This document shows, piece after piece, positions 1 through 7,381 of a stretch of 18,043 nucleotides of DNA. The position numbers were made by a program, and so were the translations under genes. Numbering within the stretch: the first letter of the stretch is position 1; every line of letters begins with the position of its first letter. The DNA comes from an uncultured Clostridia bacterium. GTDB taxonomy: Bacteria; Bacillota; Clostridia; Oscillospirales; Acutalibacteraceae. The notes under the pieces were generated by a model. It was not told where the DNA came from. It worked only from the letters and a program-made list of their open reading frames with translations, and ran no database searches. The DNA is taken from contig CALWKP010000097.1 in assembly GCA_944381295.1 (NCBI GenBank), positions 1 to 18,043 of the forward strand, read 5' to 3'.

Positions 1-1
1 T

Positions 2-667
2 TTCATGAAATATGTGCTGCTTTTTCCATTTTTCGTCATTTTCGCACTTATGCTCAATGAACTCCGGTTCAACCGGTTCCGGAAATATGTGCAGGTTGTT
101 TCCTATCTCCCACACTTTTTGTCCTGGGTCGTGATTGCCGGAATCTGGATGTCGTTTTTGAATCCTTCTACGGGTGCAGTAAATCAGATCTTAGGCTGGT
201 TTGGCGCTGGACCTGTCGATTTCCTTACGGATAAAGGAGCTATCCGATGGGTCCTCTTTTTCTCAGAAGCCTGGCGGAGTATCGGGTGGGATTCCATTAT
301 CTTCTTTACCGCGATTATCAATATTGATCCGGCTCTTTTTGAAGCTGCTCGTATCGACGGTGCTAGCCGTTGGCAATTGATCCGTTATATTACCTTGCCT
401 GCCCTTGCTATCCCGATGACCACTGTTTTTATTTTGAATCTGGGATTCTTTATGAGTGCCGGTTTCGATCAGGTATTCAACTTTACAAACGATGCTGTCA
501 ATAGTGTGATCGATATCCTTGATACATATATTTACCGGATTGGCTTAGAACAAGGGCAATACTCTCTGGCAACGGCAGTCAGCTTGATTAAAGGAGCAGT
601 TGGTCTGGTTCTGGTACTCGGGACCCATCTGGTGTCGAAAAAGTGTACCGGGAAAGGCGTTTGGTAA
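2..667 (+). CDS. Sugar ABC transporter permease, LplB type (5'-partial)
   Basis: Integral membrane subunit of a carbohydrate ABC importer, forming the channel with the permease encoded next to it. The reading frame is open at the left window edge, so the ATG at 5 is probably internal. About 220 residues are visible, against roughly 300 in the LplB/UgpA-like family. Several hydrophobic segments are seen, and the cytoplasmic EAA loop that docks on the ATPase is intact (EAARIDGASRWQLIRYITLP, counted from the ATG at about residues 113-132). The stop at 665-667 is followed at once by the ribosome binding site of the next permease, so the genes form one operon. No ATP-binding subunit is in the window. 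This class often shares an MsmX-type ATPase encoded elsewhere, which would apply here only by inference. The substrate cannot be told from sequence. Confidence 0.93.
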   Translation, partial: FMKYVLLFPFFVIFALMLNELRFNRFRKYVQVVSYLPHFLSWVVIAGIWMSFLNPSTGAVNQILGWFGAGPVDFLTDKGAIRWVLFFSEAWRSIGWDSIIFFTAIINIDPALFEAARIDGASRWQLIRYITLPALAIPMTTVFILNLGFFMSAGFDQVFNFTNDAVNSVIDILDTYIYRIGLEQGQYSLATAVSLIKGAVGLVLVLGTHLVSKKCTGKGVW

Positions 668-677
668 GAAGGAGAGA
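668..677 (+). promoter_or_regulatory. Ribosome binding site that points to a start at 685
   Basis: GAAGGAGAG at 668-676 lies 8 bases before the ATG at 685. It is the only strong Shine-Dalgarno sequence before the second permease. The ATG it serves opens a 10-codon frame (MKEKKFSFFS, then TGA at 715-717) that is out of register with the permease frame. This is the key evidence that the permease start region has lost a base. Confidence 0.7.
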
Positions 678-684
678 TTTCGCA

Positions 685-1568
685 ATGAAGGAGAAAAAAT
701 TCAGTTTTTTCAGCTGATTCTAATGATTATCATGCTGTTTTTGACACTGACAATGTTGGTACCGTTGATTAATCTGGTTGCGGTATCCTTTTCAGATCCG
801 GACTTATCCGGGTCTATGACCGGATTGGAGATTATTCCCAGGGGATTCAGCCTGATCAATTACCAGATTATTTTAAGTAACCCGGTCATTGTCCCGGCAT
901 TGTTTAACTCTATTTTTATCACGGGTGTCGGCACCTTCCTGAATATCCTGCTTACCGCAATGGCTGCTTACGCACTGACCCGTCCAGGATTGATCGGAAA
1001 AAAGGTTTTTATGGTGTTTTTCATTATTATGATGCTGTTTGACCCGGGTTTGGTTCCAGAATATTTGGTTGTCCGCGATGTTGGACTAATTGGAAACAGA
1101 TGGTCCGTCATTCTGGTTATGGCCGTAAACGTATATTACCTGGTGATTATGATGCGCTATTTTGAAGATGTGCCGGCATCCATCTGCGAAGCCGCAAAAA
1201 TTGACGACGCCGGGCATCTCAAAGTCCTGCTTTCTGTCGTGATGCCGCTTTCCAAAGCTGGTATCGCAACTTTGACCATGTTTTATGGGGTAGTCAGGTG
1301 GAATGAATATGTACGTGCCGGACTTTATATTTCCAGTATGAATATGAGCCCGCTCCAGGTGATTTTGCGGAAATTTATTGTACAAGGGGACGTTGCCTCC
1401 ATTATCGGCCAACAAAACGTCCTGAATTATAACGAACTTGCTCAGATTGATTACAGTGCCTTGCAATATGCAACGATTGTCGTGGCGATTATTCCGATTT
1501 TGCTAGTCTATCCTCTGGTATTGAAATACTATACGAAAGATGTTATGGCCGGTGGGGTAAAAGGTTGA
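685..1568 (+). CDS. Sugar ABC transporter permease, LplC type, with a frameshifted N-terminus
   Basis: Second membrane subunit of the importer (LplC/UgpE-like, about 295 residues if repaired). Hydrophobic segments alternate with a cytoplasmic EAA loop at 1188-1247. The loop reads EAAKIDDAGH, where the family normally has IDGA, so the usual Gly is Asp. The long open frame can be extended back to an ATG at 600 inside the upstream gene, but those residues are not hydrophobic and the ATG lacks a ribosome binding site. The well-placed ribosome binding site serves the ATG at 685, in another frame. One extra T in the run at 705-710 would give MKEKKFSFFQLILMIIM, a natural start for the family. As it stands, translation could begin at the in-frame ATG at 723, losing about 13 residues. 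Function therefore depends on whether the missing base is real. Confidence 0.85.
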
Positions 1569-1606
1569 CCGGCTGTATCTGAAATATCATTTTAGGAGGT
1601 AAAAAT

Positions 1607-3138
1607 ATGTTGAAAAAAGTTTTGGCAATACTGTTGAGTGTATCTTTGCTTGCGGCGATTTTTTCCGGGTGCAATAACGGCAGTTCCGTGAGCAGCTCTA
1701 GTACAGCAGAGCAGTCTCAGACAGAAAGTTCTAGTACCGTGGAAAATACGGTAGACCCAGATTGGCCGGCAATTGGTACAGCGGAAGAACCTGTACAGGT
1801 TTCCTTTATATTAAAAGACATCTTCCCAGACGAACCTGATATGATTACTTTATTGGAAACCATCGAGGAAAAGATGGCAGCTCATGGCCAATATCTTGAC
1901 ATTGTCCTATTGGAACCCCGGCTACAGATTATGCAACTGCATTACCGTTAGGAGTGCGCAGTGGTGAAATCAATGCGGATATCCTGTACTTCCAGGGCGG
2001 AGATTTGCCGATTGCACAGGAAGGACTGTTGGAAGACCTTACCCCGTATATTGAAAATTCTACCTATGTAAAAGAACTGATGAATGAAGCCAATAAAGCA
2101 CGTATGGAAAATTACCCATACTTGTTATGGCTGGCCCCGGCACGTGTTCCGACTCCGGTCATGCGCAGCGACTGGGCGGAAAGTCTGGATAGCTATGATG
2201 CGCTGATTGCAGACCCAACAGTAGATAATTACTATAATCTTGTGAAAGAAATGAAAGACAAAGGCATGATCGAATATGGATTCTCCGGGGATGGCGACCT
2301 TTCCAGAATCAATACCATTTTTAATCACGCTTTTGGAGTAACGGATACCTTGGTGGAACAAGATGGAAAATGGATATTCAGCAATGTAACAGAAGCAGAA
2401 CGTGATAAATTAGAATTCTATGCAAAATTGTATGCTGAAGGATTGATTGATAGCGAATATCTGACCAACCAATGGGATGGATTGGAACAGAAATTTTATG
2501 AGGGTAAATTGGGTATCATGGCAGGAACTGCTGGTGCAGTCATCAAGATTTACAACGATAAGATGACCTCTACTTATGGGGAAGAAGCTGCGCTGACCGT
2601 ATTACCGCCGGCAAAGGGTGTATCACAGGCTTATACCTCCATCAATATTACGAAAGAAGACCGTGGCTTTGCAATTCCGGTGACATGTCAGCACAAAGAT
2701 GCTGCTTGGGCATTGTTGGAATTCATGGCAAGTCCGGAAGGCCGTATTATTGACAAACTTGGTTTTGAAGATGTTCACTGGACCGTAGAAGATGGTAAGA
2801 CCGTATTTACTGACAAATTCCCAGAATGGTGGTCGAGATTCTGGGAGACTACGGACAATTTAGCGCCGGAATTCCCGTTAGCAGAACCTGTTTATGCAGG
2901 AGCGGCACAGGATTCCTTGGATATGGCAGAAGAATATTACTATGCAGATACAAACATCCAAGTTCCGGAGGAACTTTCTCCGATGTACGATGCAATGATG
3001 TCGATTTACAATGAGTATGCGACAGACATTGTCCGCGGAGTAAAACCGATCTCGGCGTTTGATGAATTTGTGCAGAAATGGAATGAGGCCGGTGGGGATG
3101 CATTCTCTGAATATTTAGCAGAAAATCCTCCTGCATAA
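1607..3138 (+). pseudogene. Extracellular sugar-binding lipoprotein (LplA type), split by a frameshift
   Basis: Substrate-binding protein of the importer, tethered outside the membrane. AGGAGG at 1594-1599 precedes the ATG at 1607. The N-terminus is a lipoprotein signal (MLKKVLAILLSVSLLAAIFS, then G-C) with the lipidated Cys at residue 22, followed by a Ser/Thr-rich linker. The first frame ends at 1949-1951 after 114 codons. The rest of the protein continues in another frame to 3138. Reading that frame backwards shows it is open to about 1918, and one extra C in the run at 1916-1919 restores EPPATDYATALPLGVRSG. The repaired protein would be about 510 residues, normal for the family. The downstream part contains typical features such as DILYFQGGDLP, a WLAPARVPTPVMRSDWA stretch and a C-terminal helix-rich lobe. 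It is either a recent pseudogene or an assembly error. A GTG at 1954 could start the larger fragment but has no signal peptide. Confidence 0.88.
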
Positions 3139-3540
3139 CAAATTTTTTTCTGGACGAAAGATTTGGTTTGAAGAACTTTAACGTTAGAAGAATCATAACG
3201 GCCGGGAAAGCATAGGAACAACAGTTTGTAATGCGGAAAAAATCGGTATGGAATAAGTTTTCTGTTGCCGGTTGATCCTATGGGGAGCTCCTGAAACTTA
3301 CCCTCAATATCTTTCATGGCGCTGGTTTAACAGGGCGGATAGTGAGTTTCAATTTACTCCAATCTAAGGAAGATACAGGAATGGGGTAAGGGGAGAGGAG
3401 CTCCCTTTGTATGCAATGAAAAAGTGGTCGGTCATCATGTTCTGATTTGTGTCCATTATGGCAGTCAGGTTGGAAAAATAGTTTCTATGTAAGAATTTCT
3501 CACAGATATCAATGGCAATCAGGACTATTGGAGGTTATGT
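3139..3540 (+). other. Non-coding gap between the importer and the DraG-family gene
   Basis: About 400 bases without a credible gene. A poor promoter match (TTGAAG at 3168-3173, 17 bases, AATCAT at 3191-3196) may start a transcript. Inside is the inverted-repeat/three-way-junction segment at 3283-3405. After it, ATG at 3416 opens only nine codons (MKKWSVIMF, then TGA), which looks like chance or a decayed signal peptide. No classical terminator for the upstream importer is visible, only a T-run at 3143-3149 right after its stop. Confidence 0.5.
3283..3405 (+). other. Structured intergenic segment, possible three-way junction RNA or MITE-like element
   Basis: The outer arms GGGAGCTCCT (3283-3292) and AGGAGCTCCC (3396-3405) are perfect reverse complements. 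Inside, TGAAACTTAC (3292-3301) pairs with GTGAGTTTCA (3342-3351) over 10 positions with one G-U. TTACTCC (3354-3360) pairs with GGGGTAA (3383-3389) over 7 positions with one G-U. Together these form a closed three-way junction of about 123 bases. The ends also behave as imperfect terminal inverted repeats: both strands read GGGAGCTCCT, then CTTACCC a few bases later. No clear target-site duplication is seen, and I recognise no known riboswitch class. Confidence 0.4.
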
Positions 3541-4524
3541 ATGATTACAAGAAAAGATTTGGCAAAGAATCCAGAACTAGCATTTGAAAAAGCATATGGT
3601 TCTTTGATAGGTTTGGCAATAGGAGATTCCTTTGGGGATGCTGCCCGCAAACAGGAAAACCGTGTCAATTATGGATTTACTACGGATTTTAATAGTGGGG
3701 CGTCATGGAGTACAGATGATACAGAGTTTGCACTGTTGACAGCAAAAACATTGATTGACTGCAACGGGGAACTCACAGAGGAACATGTGGTAAACGCTTG
3801 GTTGGAGCATGTTGCGATACAAGATGAATTCAATCGTGGCGGAGCGAGCGAAATTGAGGCGGCCCGAAATTTGAGGAAAGGGTTACGTCCTCCGTTATCC
3901 GGAAAATATAATGCATTCCATATGAGTGATGGTTCCGCAATGCGCATTGGACCAGTTGGGATTCTTTGTGCAGGTGATCCGGAACGGGCGGCAAAATTAG
4001 CGGAAATTGACGCATCGGTGAGCCATTTCCGAGATGGCATCTGGGGAGCGCAGGCAGTAGCGGCAGCAGTTTCTGTAGCGATGGTAGACGCAAGCATAGA
4101 AGAAATTCTAGAAGCGGCAATGAACGTGATACCGGAAGAATCGTGGCTGTATTATGCGATGAATAAAGCCTTTGAGATCGTAGACAGAACCGGAACGATT
4201 GTAGATGCATGGATGCCGCTGCACGACGAACTTTTGACAAGCACGTGGGCAACAACGGCAGAAGCGCTGCCTTCCGCATTTGCTTGTCTGAAAATGTCCC
4301 ATCAGACGTTCAAAGAGGGCGTTATCCTTGCAGGAAATTTTGCTCGTGATGCAGATACGATTGGCGCGGTAGCAGGAGCCATCCTGGGAGCAAAATACGG
4401 GATCAAAGGGATTCCGGAAGAATGGGCAGAAAAAACGAGATATCCCACTGGAACATGTTTGCAGTGTACCGCGGGGATGGATATCCGTGAAATGGCGGGG
4501 CAATTGGCAAAATTGATTCGTTAA
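3541..4524 (+). CDS. ADP-ribosylglycohydrolase (DraG/ARH) family protein
   Basis: Predicted cytosolic Mg-dependent hydrolase of the family that removes ADP-ribose from proteins or splits related N- and O-glycosidic bonds. Length is 327 residues, normal for a stand-alone member. The N-terminal GLAIGDSFGD (24-33), the metal-binding STDDTE (57-62) and the C-terminal metal site ARDADTIGAVAGA (268-280, with D270, D272 and T273) are all present, so the di-metal centre appears complete. GGAGG at 3530-3534 is six bases before the ATG. It is followed 20 bases later by the UroD-like gene in the same direction, so the two are very likely co-transcribed. Many DraG paralogues near sugar importers have no tested substrate. 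Here the neighbours suggest catabolism of a glycosylated compound rather than reversal of protein modification, but that is inference. Confidence 0.9.
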   Translation: MITRKDLAKNPELAFEKAYGSLIGLAIGDSFGDAARKQENRVNYGFTTDFNSGASWSTDDTEFALLTAKTLIDCNGELTEEHVVNAWLEHVAIQDEFNRGGASEIEAARNLRKGLRPPLSGKYNAFHMSDGSAMRIGPVGILCAGDPERAAKLAEIDASVSHFRDGIWGAQAVAAAVSVAMVDASIEEILEAAMNVIPEESWLYYAMNKAFEIVDRTGTIVDAWMPLHDELLTSTWATTAEALPSAFACLKMSHQTFKEGVILAGNFARDADTIGAVAGAILGAKYGIKGIPEEWAEKTRYPTGTCLQCTAGMDIREMAGQLAKLIR

Positions 4525-4544
4525 ATAGATAAGGGGGAGCTTCC

Positions 4545-5528
4545 ATGACGGAAAGGGAAAACGCACTGGAAATTATACGGTTTGGGAAACCAGAAAAAAT
4601 TGTATGGCACATACCAGAATATAATTTAACATATCTGGGATGTAACCATGAAAGTTTTGACGGCATAGGAGATAATTGTGCGGCAGGAACCAAGTGGCGT
4701 GACATTTGGGGAACTTTGTGGCATAAAGAAAAGGATGATTACATGGGACTACCGGAAGAATATCCGTTAGACGAGCCGTCAAAACTGAAAGATTATCGGT
4801 GGCCCAACCCAAAAGATGAAAGAATTATCGGACAAACTTACCGTCAAAGAGAAAAGTTCGTAGAAGGAAGCGATGTGTTTTTAAATGCGCGCCATCGTGA
4901 CACGCTGTGGGAAAAAGCGTATATGCTGGTTGGAATGGAAAACATGATGGTATATTTTTACACGGAACCGGAATACGCAAAAGAAGTGTTGGGACGGATC
5001 ATGGATTTCCAGTTAGAGATTGCCAAAATGTATGTAGAGAACGGTGCAGAAGTAGCGCGACTTGGGGATGACTTGGGAACGCAGACATCTTTACTGATGT
5101 CCCGAGATATTATCCAGGAATTCCTGGTGCCGGAATACAGACGGTTGATCTCGTACTATAAACAGCACGGCGTCATTATTGAATTCCATTCGTGCGGCTG
5201 CATTGAAAGCATTGTAGACATTTTTATGGATTTAGGGGTGGATGTACTAAATCCTTTGCAGGCAAGTGCCAATAATTTAGCAGAGATTAGAGAAAAAACA
5301 GACGGAAAAATGTGCCTGCGCGGGGGGATCAGTACAGCGTTGATTGCCAATGGAACGCCGGAAGAGATCGAAGCAGATGTACGTGATAAGATAGCGTTAT
5401 TGGGAAAAAATGCCGGATATTTTTGCAGCCCGGATCAAAAGATTCCATGGACGGACGAAAATTATCGCGCGTTTACCGAAGCACTGGACCGGTGGGGAAG
5501 ATATCCCTTGAAACAGCTGGCAAAATAA
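4545..5528 (+). CDS. Uroporphyrinogen decarboxylase (UroD/MtaA) family protein
   Basis: A TIM-barrel protein of the UroD superfamily, 327 residues. The family includes true haem-pathway decarboxylases and zinc-dependent methyltransferases that move methyl groups to or from corrinoid proteins or coenzyme M. This member has FHSCGC at 214-219 and a further Cys at 294 (YFCSPDQKIPW), giving H215-x-C217...C294. That matches the H-x-C-x(n)-C zinc site known for MtaA/CmuA-type methyltransferases rather than a haem enzyme. LGDDLGTQ lies at 173-180. No haem biosynthesis gene and no corrinoid protein gene is nearby. GGGGGAG precedes the ATG at 4545. It lies 20 bases after the DraG-family gene and probably shares its mRNA, ending at the hairpin at 5539-5569. 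A role in demethylating or otherwise processing a small substrate is inferred; the exact reaction is unknown. Confidence 0.88.
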   Translation: MTERENALEIIRFGKPEKIVWHIPEYNLTYLGCNHESFDGIGDNCAAGTKWRDIWGTLWHKEKDDYMGLPEEYPLDEPSKLKDYRWPNPKDERIIGQTYRQREKFVEGSDVFLNARHRDTLWEKAYMLVGMENMMVYFYTEPEYAKEVLGRIMDFQLEIAKMYVENGAEVARLGDDLGTQTSLLMSRDIIQEFLVPEYRRLISYYKQHGVIIEFHSCGCIESIVDIFMDLGVDVLNPLQASANNLAEIREKTDGKMCLRGGISTALIANGTPEEIEADVRDKIALLGKNAGYFCSPDQKIPWTDENYRAFTEALDRWGRYPLKQLAK

Positions 5529-5538
5529 TAGAAAAGAG

Positions 5539-5570
5539 AAGTCCGCAGGTCAATGGAACCTGTGGACTTT
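5539..5570. terminator. Bidirectional hairpin terminator between convergent genes
   Basis: AAGTCCGCAGGT (5539-5550) and ACCTGTGGACTT (5558-5569) form a 12-bp stem with one G-U and a 7-base loop. It follows the UroD-like gene by about 10 bases. The right arm also encodes the last residues of the convergent Crp/Fnr gene, whose stop codon (5550-5552) falls at the base of the loop, so one hairpin may serve both strands. The forward side is followed by TTTATCTTT and the reverse side by TTCTCTTTTC. Confidence 0.7.
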
Positions 5571-6224
5571 ATCTTTGAGAATGAATTTATTTTTCCGATA
5601 GGTTAACAACCCGTCTTTCTGCATTTTGCTGAGTTCATGGGAAAGCGCGCTGCGATCCACACTCAGATAGTCAGCAAGCTGCTGACGGTCGAAAGGAATG
5701 GAAAACGTAGAACTACCGTGTTGCAATGCCTGAAAGGAGAGATAAGAAAGCAATCTTCCTCGTATGGTTTTGGAAGAGGTGTGAAAGATCCGTCGGGAAA
5801 GGTTCAGGTTTTTCTGAACGGTAATGGAAAGAAGGTTACGAATCAGCTGTTGGTGATGGGGGCAGGAAGGCGTACATACCTGGAAAAGACGAGAAGTATT
5901 CAGGAAAAAGATTTCTGAGGGTTCATCTGCAACCACGTCCACCATGAGTGGTTCTCCAGGCATACAGGCATAAATTTCTGCAAATACATTTCCTGGACCA
6001 ATACGGTCTAAAATACTGGTGTTCCCCCAGAGGTCGTTATGTTCGATATGGATACTCCCAGAAAGGACAATTCCAATAAAGTGTATCGGAGAACCTGCAT
6101 GAAAAATCATAGAATTCTTTGGAAAAGTTTTCCGTTCGGTTCCAAAACAGGCAAGTAAGCTTTGTATCCCGTCAGAGGGAATCTCCCGGAATAAAATGGT
6201 GTCGGACAAAAACTGAAAATCCAT
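5550..6224 (-). CDS. Crp/Fnr family transcriptional regulator
   Basis: A one-component sensor-regulator of 224 residues, the usual length. An N-terminal cyclic-nucleotide-binding-like beta barrel (about 10-115, including FHAGSPIHFIGIVLSGSIHI at 41-60) is joined through a dimer helix to a C-terminal helix-turn-helix (QQLADYLSVDRSALSHELSK, 181-200). It lacks an N-terminal four-Cys FNR cluster; its cysteines (26, 87, 117, 121) are scattered, so it is unlikely to be a classical oxygen-sensing FNR. It is divergent from a ferredoxin-like/cupin operon and a perfect palindrome lies between them, so it probably controls that operon and itself. This arrangement resembles Crp/Fnr regulators of the HcpR type that control redox or nitrosative stress genes in anaerobes, but no hcp gene is present here, so that assignment is tentative. 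The ribosome binding site AAGGAGAA is just upstream of the ATG at 6224. Confidence 0.93.
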   Translation of the reverse strand: MDFQFLSDTILFREIPSDGIQSLLACFGTERKTFPKNSMIFHAGSPIHFIGIVLSGSIHIEHNDLWGNTSILDRIGPGNVFAEIYACMPGEPLMVDVVADEPSEIFFLNTSRLFQVCTPSCPHHQQLIRNLLSITVQKNLNLSRRIFHTSSKTIRGRLLSYLSFQALQHGSSTFSIPFDRQQLADYLSVDRSALSHELSKMQKDGLLTYRKNKFILKDKVHRFH

Positions 6225-6240
6225 AAAAAATTCTCCTTTT

Positions 6241-6256
6241 TGTTGTTATAACAACA
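6241..6256. promoter_or_regulatory. Palindromic operator, probably bound by the adjacent Crp/Fnr regulator
   Basis: TGTTGTTATAACAACA is a perfect 16-bp palindrome in the 91-base divergent gap. It has the two-half-site form expected for Crp/Fnr dimers. On the reverse strand it abuts the regulator's ribosome binding site, so binding would block or limit its own transcription. On the forward strand it sits upstream of the promoter listed next. Confidence 0.7.
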
Positions 6257-6290
6257 TACAAACTTTCGGTATCGTACTATACTTTTTTCA
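6255..6290 (+). promoter_or_regulatory. Probable class II activated promoter of the ferredoxin-cupin operon
   Basis: TATACT at 6278-6283 is a good -10 box. The matching -35 position (CATACA, 6255-6260) is poor, as expected of a promoter that needs an activator. With the start taken seven bases after the -10 box (6290), the palindrome centre at 6248.5 lies at -41.5, the standard class II position for Crp/Fnr activators. Confidence 0.5.
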
Positions 6291-6315
6291 GAAAGTCAAG
6301 ACGGGAGGAAATACA

Positions 6316-7011
6316 ATGATACGGAAGATCGTTCAAATTGATGAAGAGAAATGCAATGGTTGCGGGGCATGTGCAAAAGCCTGTCATGAAGGCGCGATCG
6401 GCATGATAAATGGAAAAGCAAAATTATTAAGAGATGATTATTGCGACGGACTGGGAGATTGCTTGCCAACCTGTCCGACAGGAGCGATCTCATTTGTTGA
6501 AAGAGAAGCTGCTGCTTACAATGAAATAGCAGTAAAACAGAATCAAGCACAGAAAAAAGCAGAAGCTGCAGGAGGAGGATGTCCCGGGCTTCGCTCCAGA
6601 AATATAGAACGGGGGCCCGTTATGGAAGCTGGACAACCAACAGTAGCATCACAGCTTAACCAATGGCCGGTTCAGATCAAACTTGTCCCGATTAAGGCTC
6701 CGTATTTTGATGGAGCGCATCTGTTGATCGCGGCGGATTGTACAGCTTATGCTTATGGAAACTTTCATCAGGAGTTTATCCGGAATAGGATCACCTTAAT
6801 CGGATGTCCTAAATTGGACTCGGGAGATTATCAAGAAAAACTGACGGAGATTATTCGGGAAAATGATATAAAAAGCGTTACAATTGTGCGCATGGAAGTA
6901 CCTTGTTGTGGAGGGATTGAACATGCGGCCATTGAAGCGATGAAGTCCAGTGGAAAATTCCTGCCCTGGCAGGTCGTTATAATTTCGACGGACGGCAAAA
7001 TTTTAACATAA
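6316..7011 (+). CDS. Ferredoxin-like 4Fe-4S protein with a cysteine-rich C-terminal domain
   Basis: Cytosolic iron-sulfur protein, 231 residues. The first cluster motif is complete (CNGCGACAKAC, Cys 13, 16, 19, 23). The second is CDGLGDCLPTCP with Cys 43, 49 and 53 but Leu in place of the usual second Cys, so it may hold a different cluster or take another ligand. The rest (about 88-231) has further Cys at 89, 142, 164 and the pair 197-198 in VPCCGG. The C-terminal pattern (LIGCPKLDSGDYQEKL, EVPCCGGIEHA) recurs in clostridial ferredoxin-like proteins of unknown role. GGGAGG at 6302-6307 sets the start at 6316. It is the first gene of an operon with the cupin 16 bases downstream, under the likely control of the divergent Crp/Fnr protein. 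A role in electron transfer during redox or nitrosative stress is inferred, not shown. Confidence 0.88.
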   Translation: MIRKIVQIDEEKCNGCGACAKACHEGAIGMINGKAKLLRDDYCDGLGDCLPTCPTGAISFVEREAAAYNEIAVKQNQAQKKAEAAGGGCPGLRSRNIERGPVMEAGQPTVASQLNQWPVQIKLVPIKAPYFDGAHLLIAADCTAYAYGNFHQEFIRNRITLIGCPKLDSGDYQEKLTEIIRENDIKSVTIVRMEVPCCGGIEHAAIEAMKSSGKFLPWQVVIISTDGKILT

Positions 7012-7027
7012 AAGGGGAATTTGAAAG

Positions 7028-7381
7028 ATGCAAAACGGACCATATTTGAAAAAAATCGACCATGAAACAGTTTTACGGCTGGCTGATCAGGTAGAAATAC
7101 AGCCGGGACAAATTATTAGCAAGACATTGGTGCAAAATCCAGCAGTTAGTGTCACGTTGTTTGCGTTTGATAAAGGGGAAGAAATCAGTACCCATGATTC
7201 CGAAGGTGATGCTATGGTGACAGTTCTGGAAGGAATAGGAGAATTTATAGTTGACGGGATACATTATGAATGTTCGGAAGGCTGTTCTCTTGTGATGCCA
7301 GCAAAGAAGCCACATTCTGTTTATGCTAAGGAAGCATTTAAAATGTGTTTAACGGTAGTTTTTCCATTCCATGAGAAATAA
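7028..7381 (+). CDS. Small cupin-domain protein
   Basis: A single-domain cupin of 117 residues covering almost the whole protein. Motif 1 is G50-x5-H56-x-S58, with D61 and E68-G69 following. The second His of the usual H-x-H is Ser. Motif 2 contains PAKKPHSV with H96. A metal site of H56, D61 and H96 is possible but incomplete by the classical rule. AAGGGGAA precedes the ATG at 7028, 16 bases after the ferredoxin-like gene, so the two form one operon. Small cupins next to ferredoxin-like proteins and Crp/Fnr regulators occur repeatedly in anaerobic Firmicutes. Their substrate is not known to me. It could be a sensor, a detoxifying enzyme or a metal-binding accessory. Confidence 0.9.
   Translation: MQNGPYLKKIDHETVLRLADQVEIQPGQIISKTLVQNPAVSVTLFAFDKGEEISTHDSEGDAMVTVLEGIGEFIVDGIHYECSEGCSLVMPAKKPHSVYAKEAFKMCLTVVFPFHEK

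Noticed and set aside
600..684. Upstream extension of the second permease from ATG 600
   Set aside because: It lies inside the first permease, lacks a ribosome binding site and gives a non-family N-terminus.
3416..3445. Nine-codon peptide MKKWSVIMF
   Set aside because: Its ribosome binding site is too far away and nothing downstream supports it; probably chance.
3669..4566. Long minus-strand open frames opposite the DraG-family gene
   Set aside because: They are antisense shadows with low-complexity, Leu/Pro/Ser-rich translations and no ribosome binding sites.
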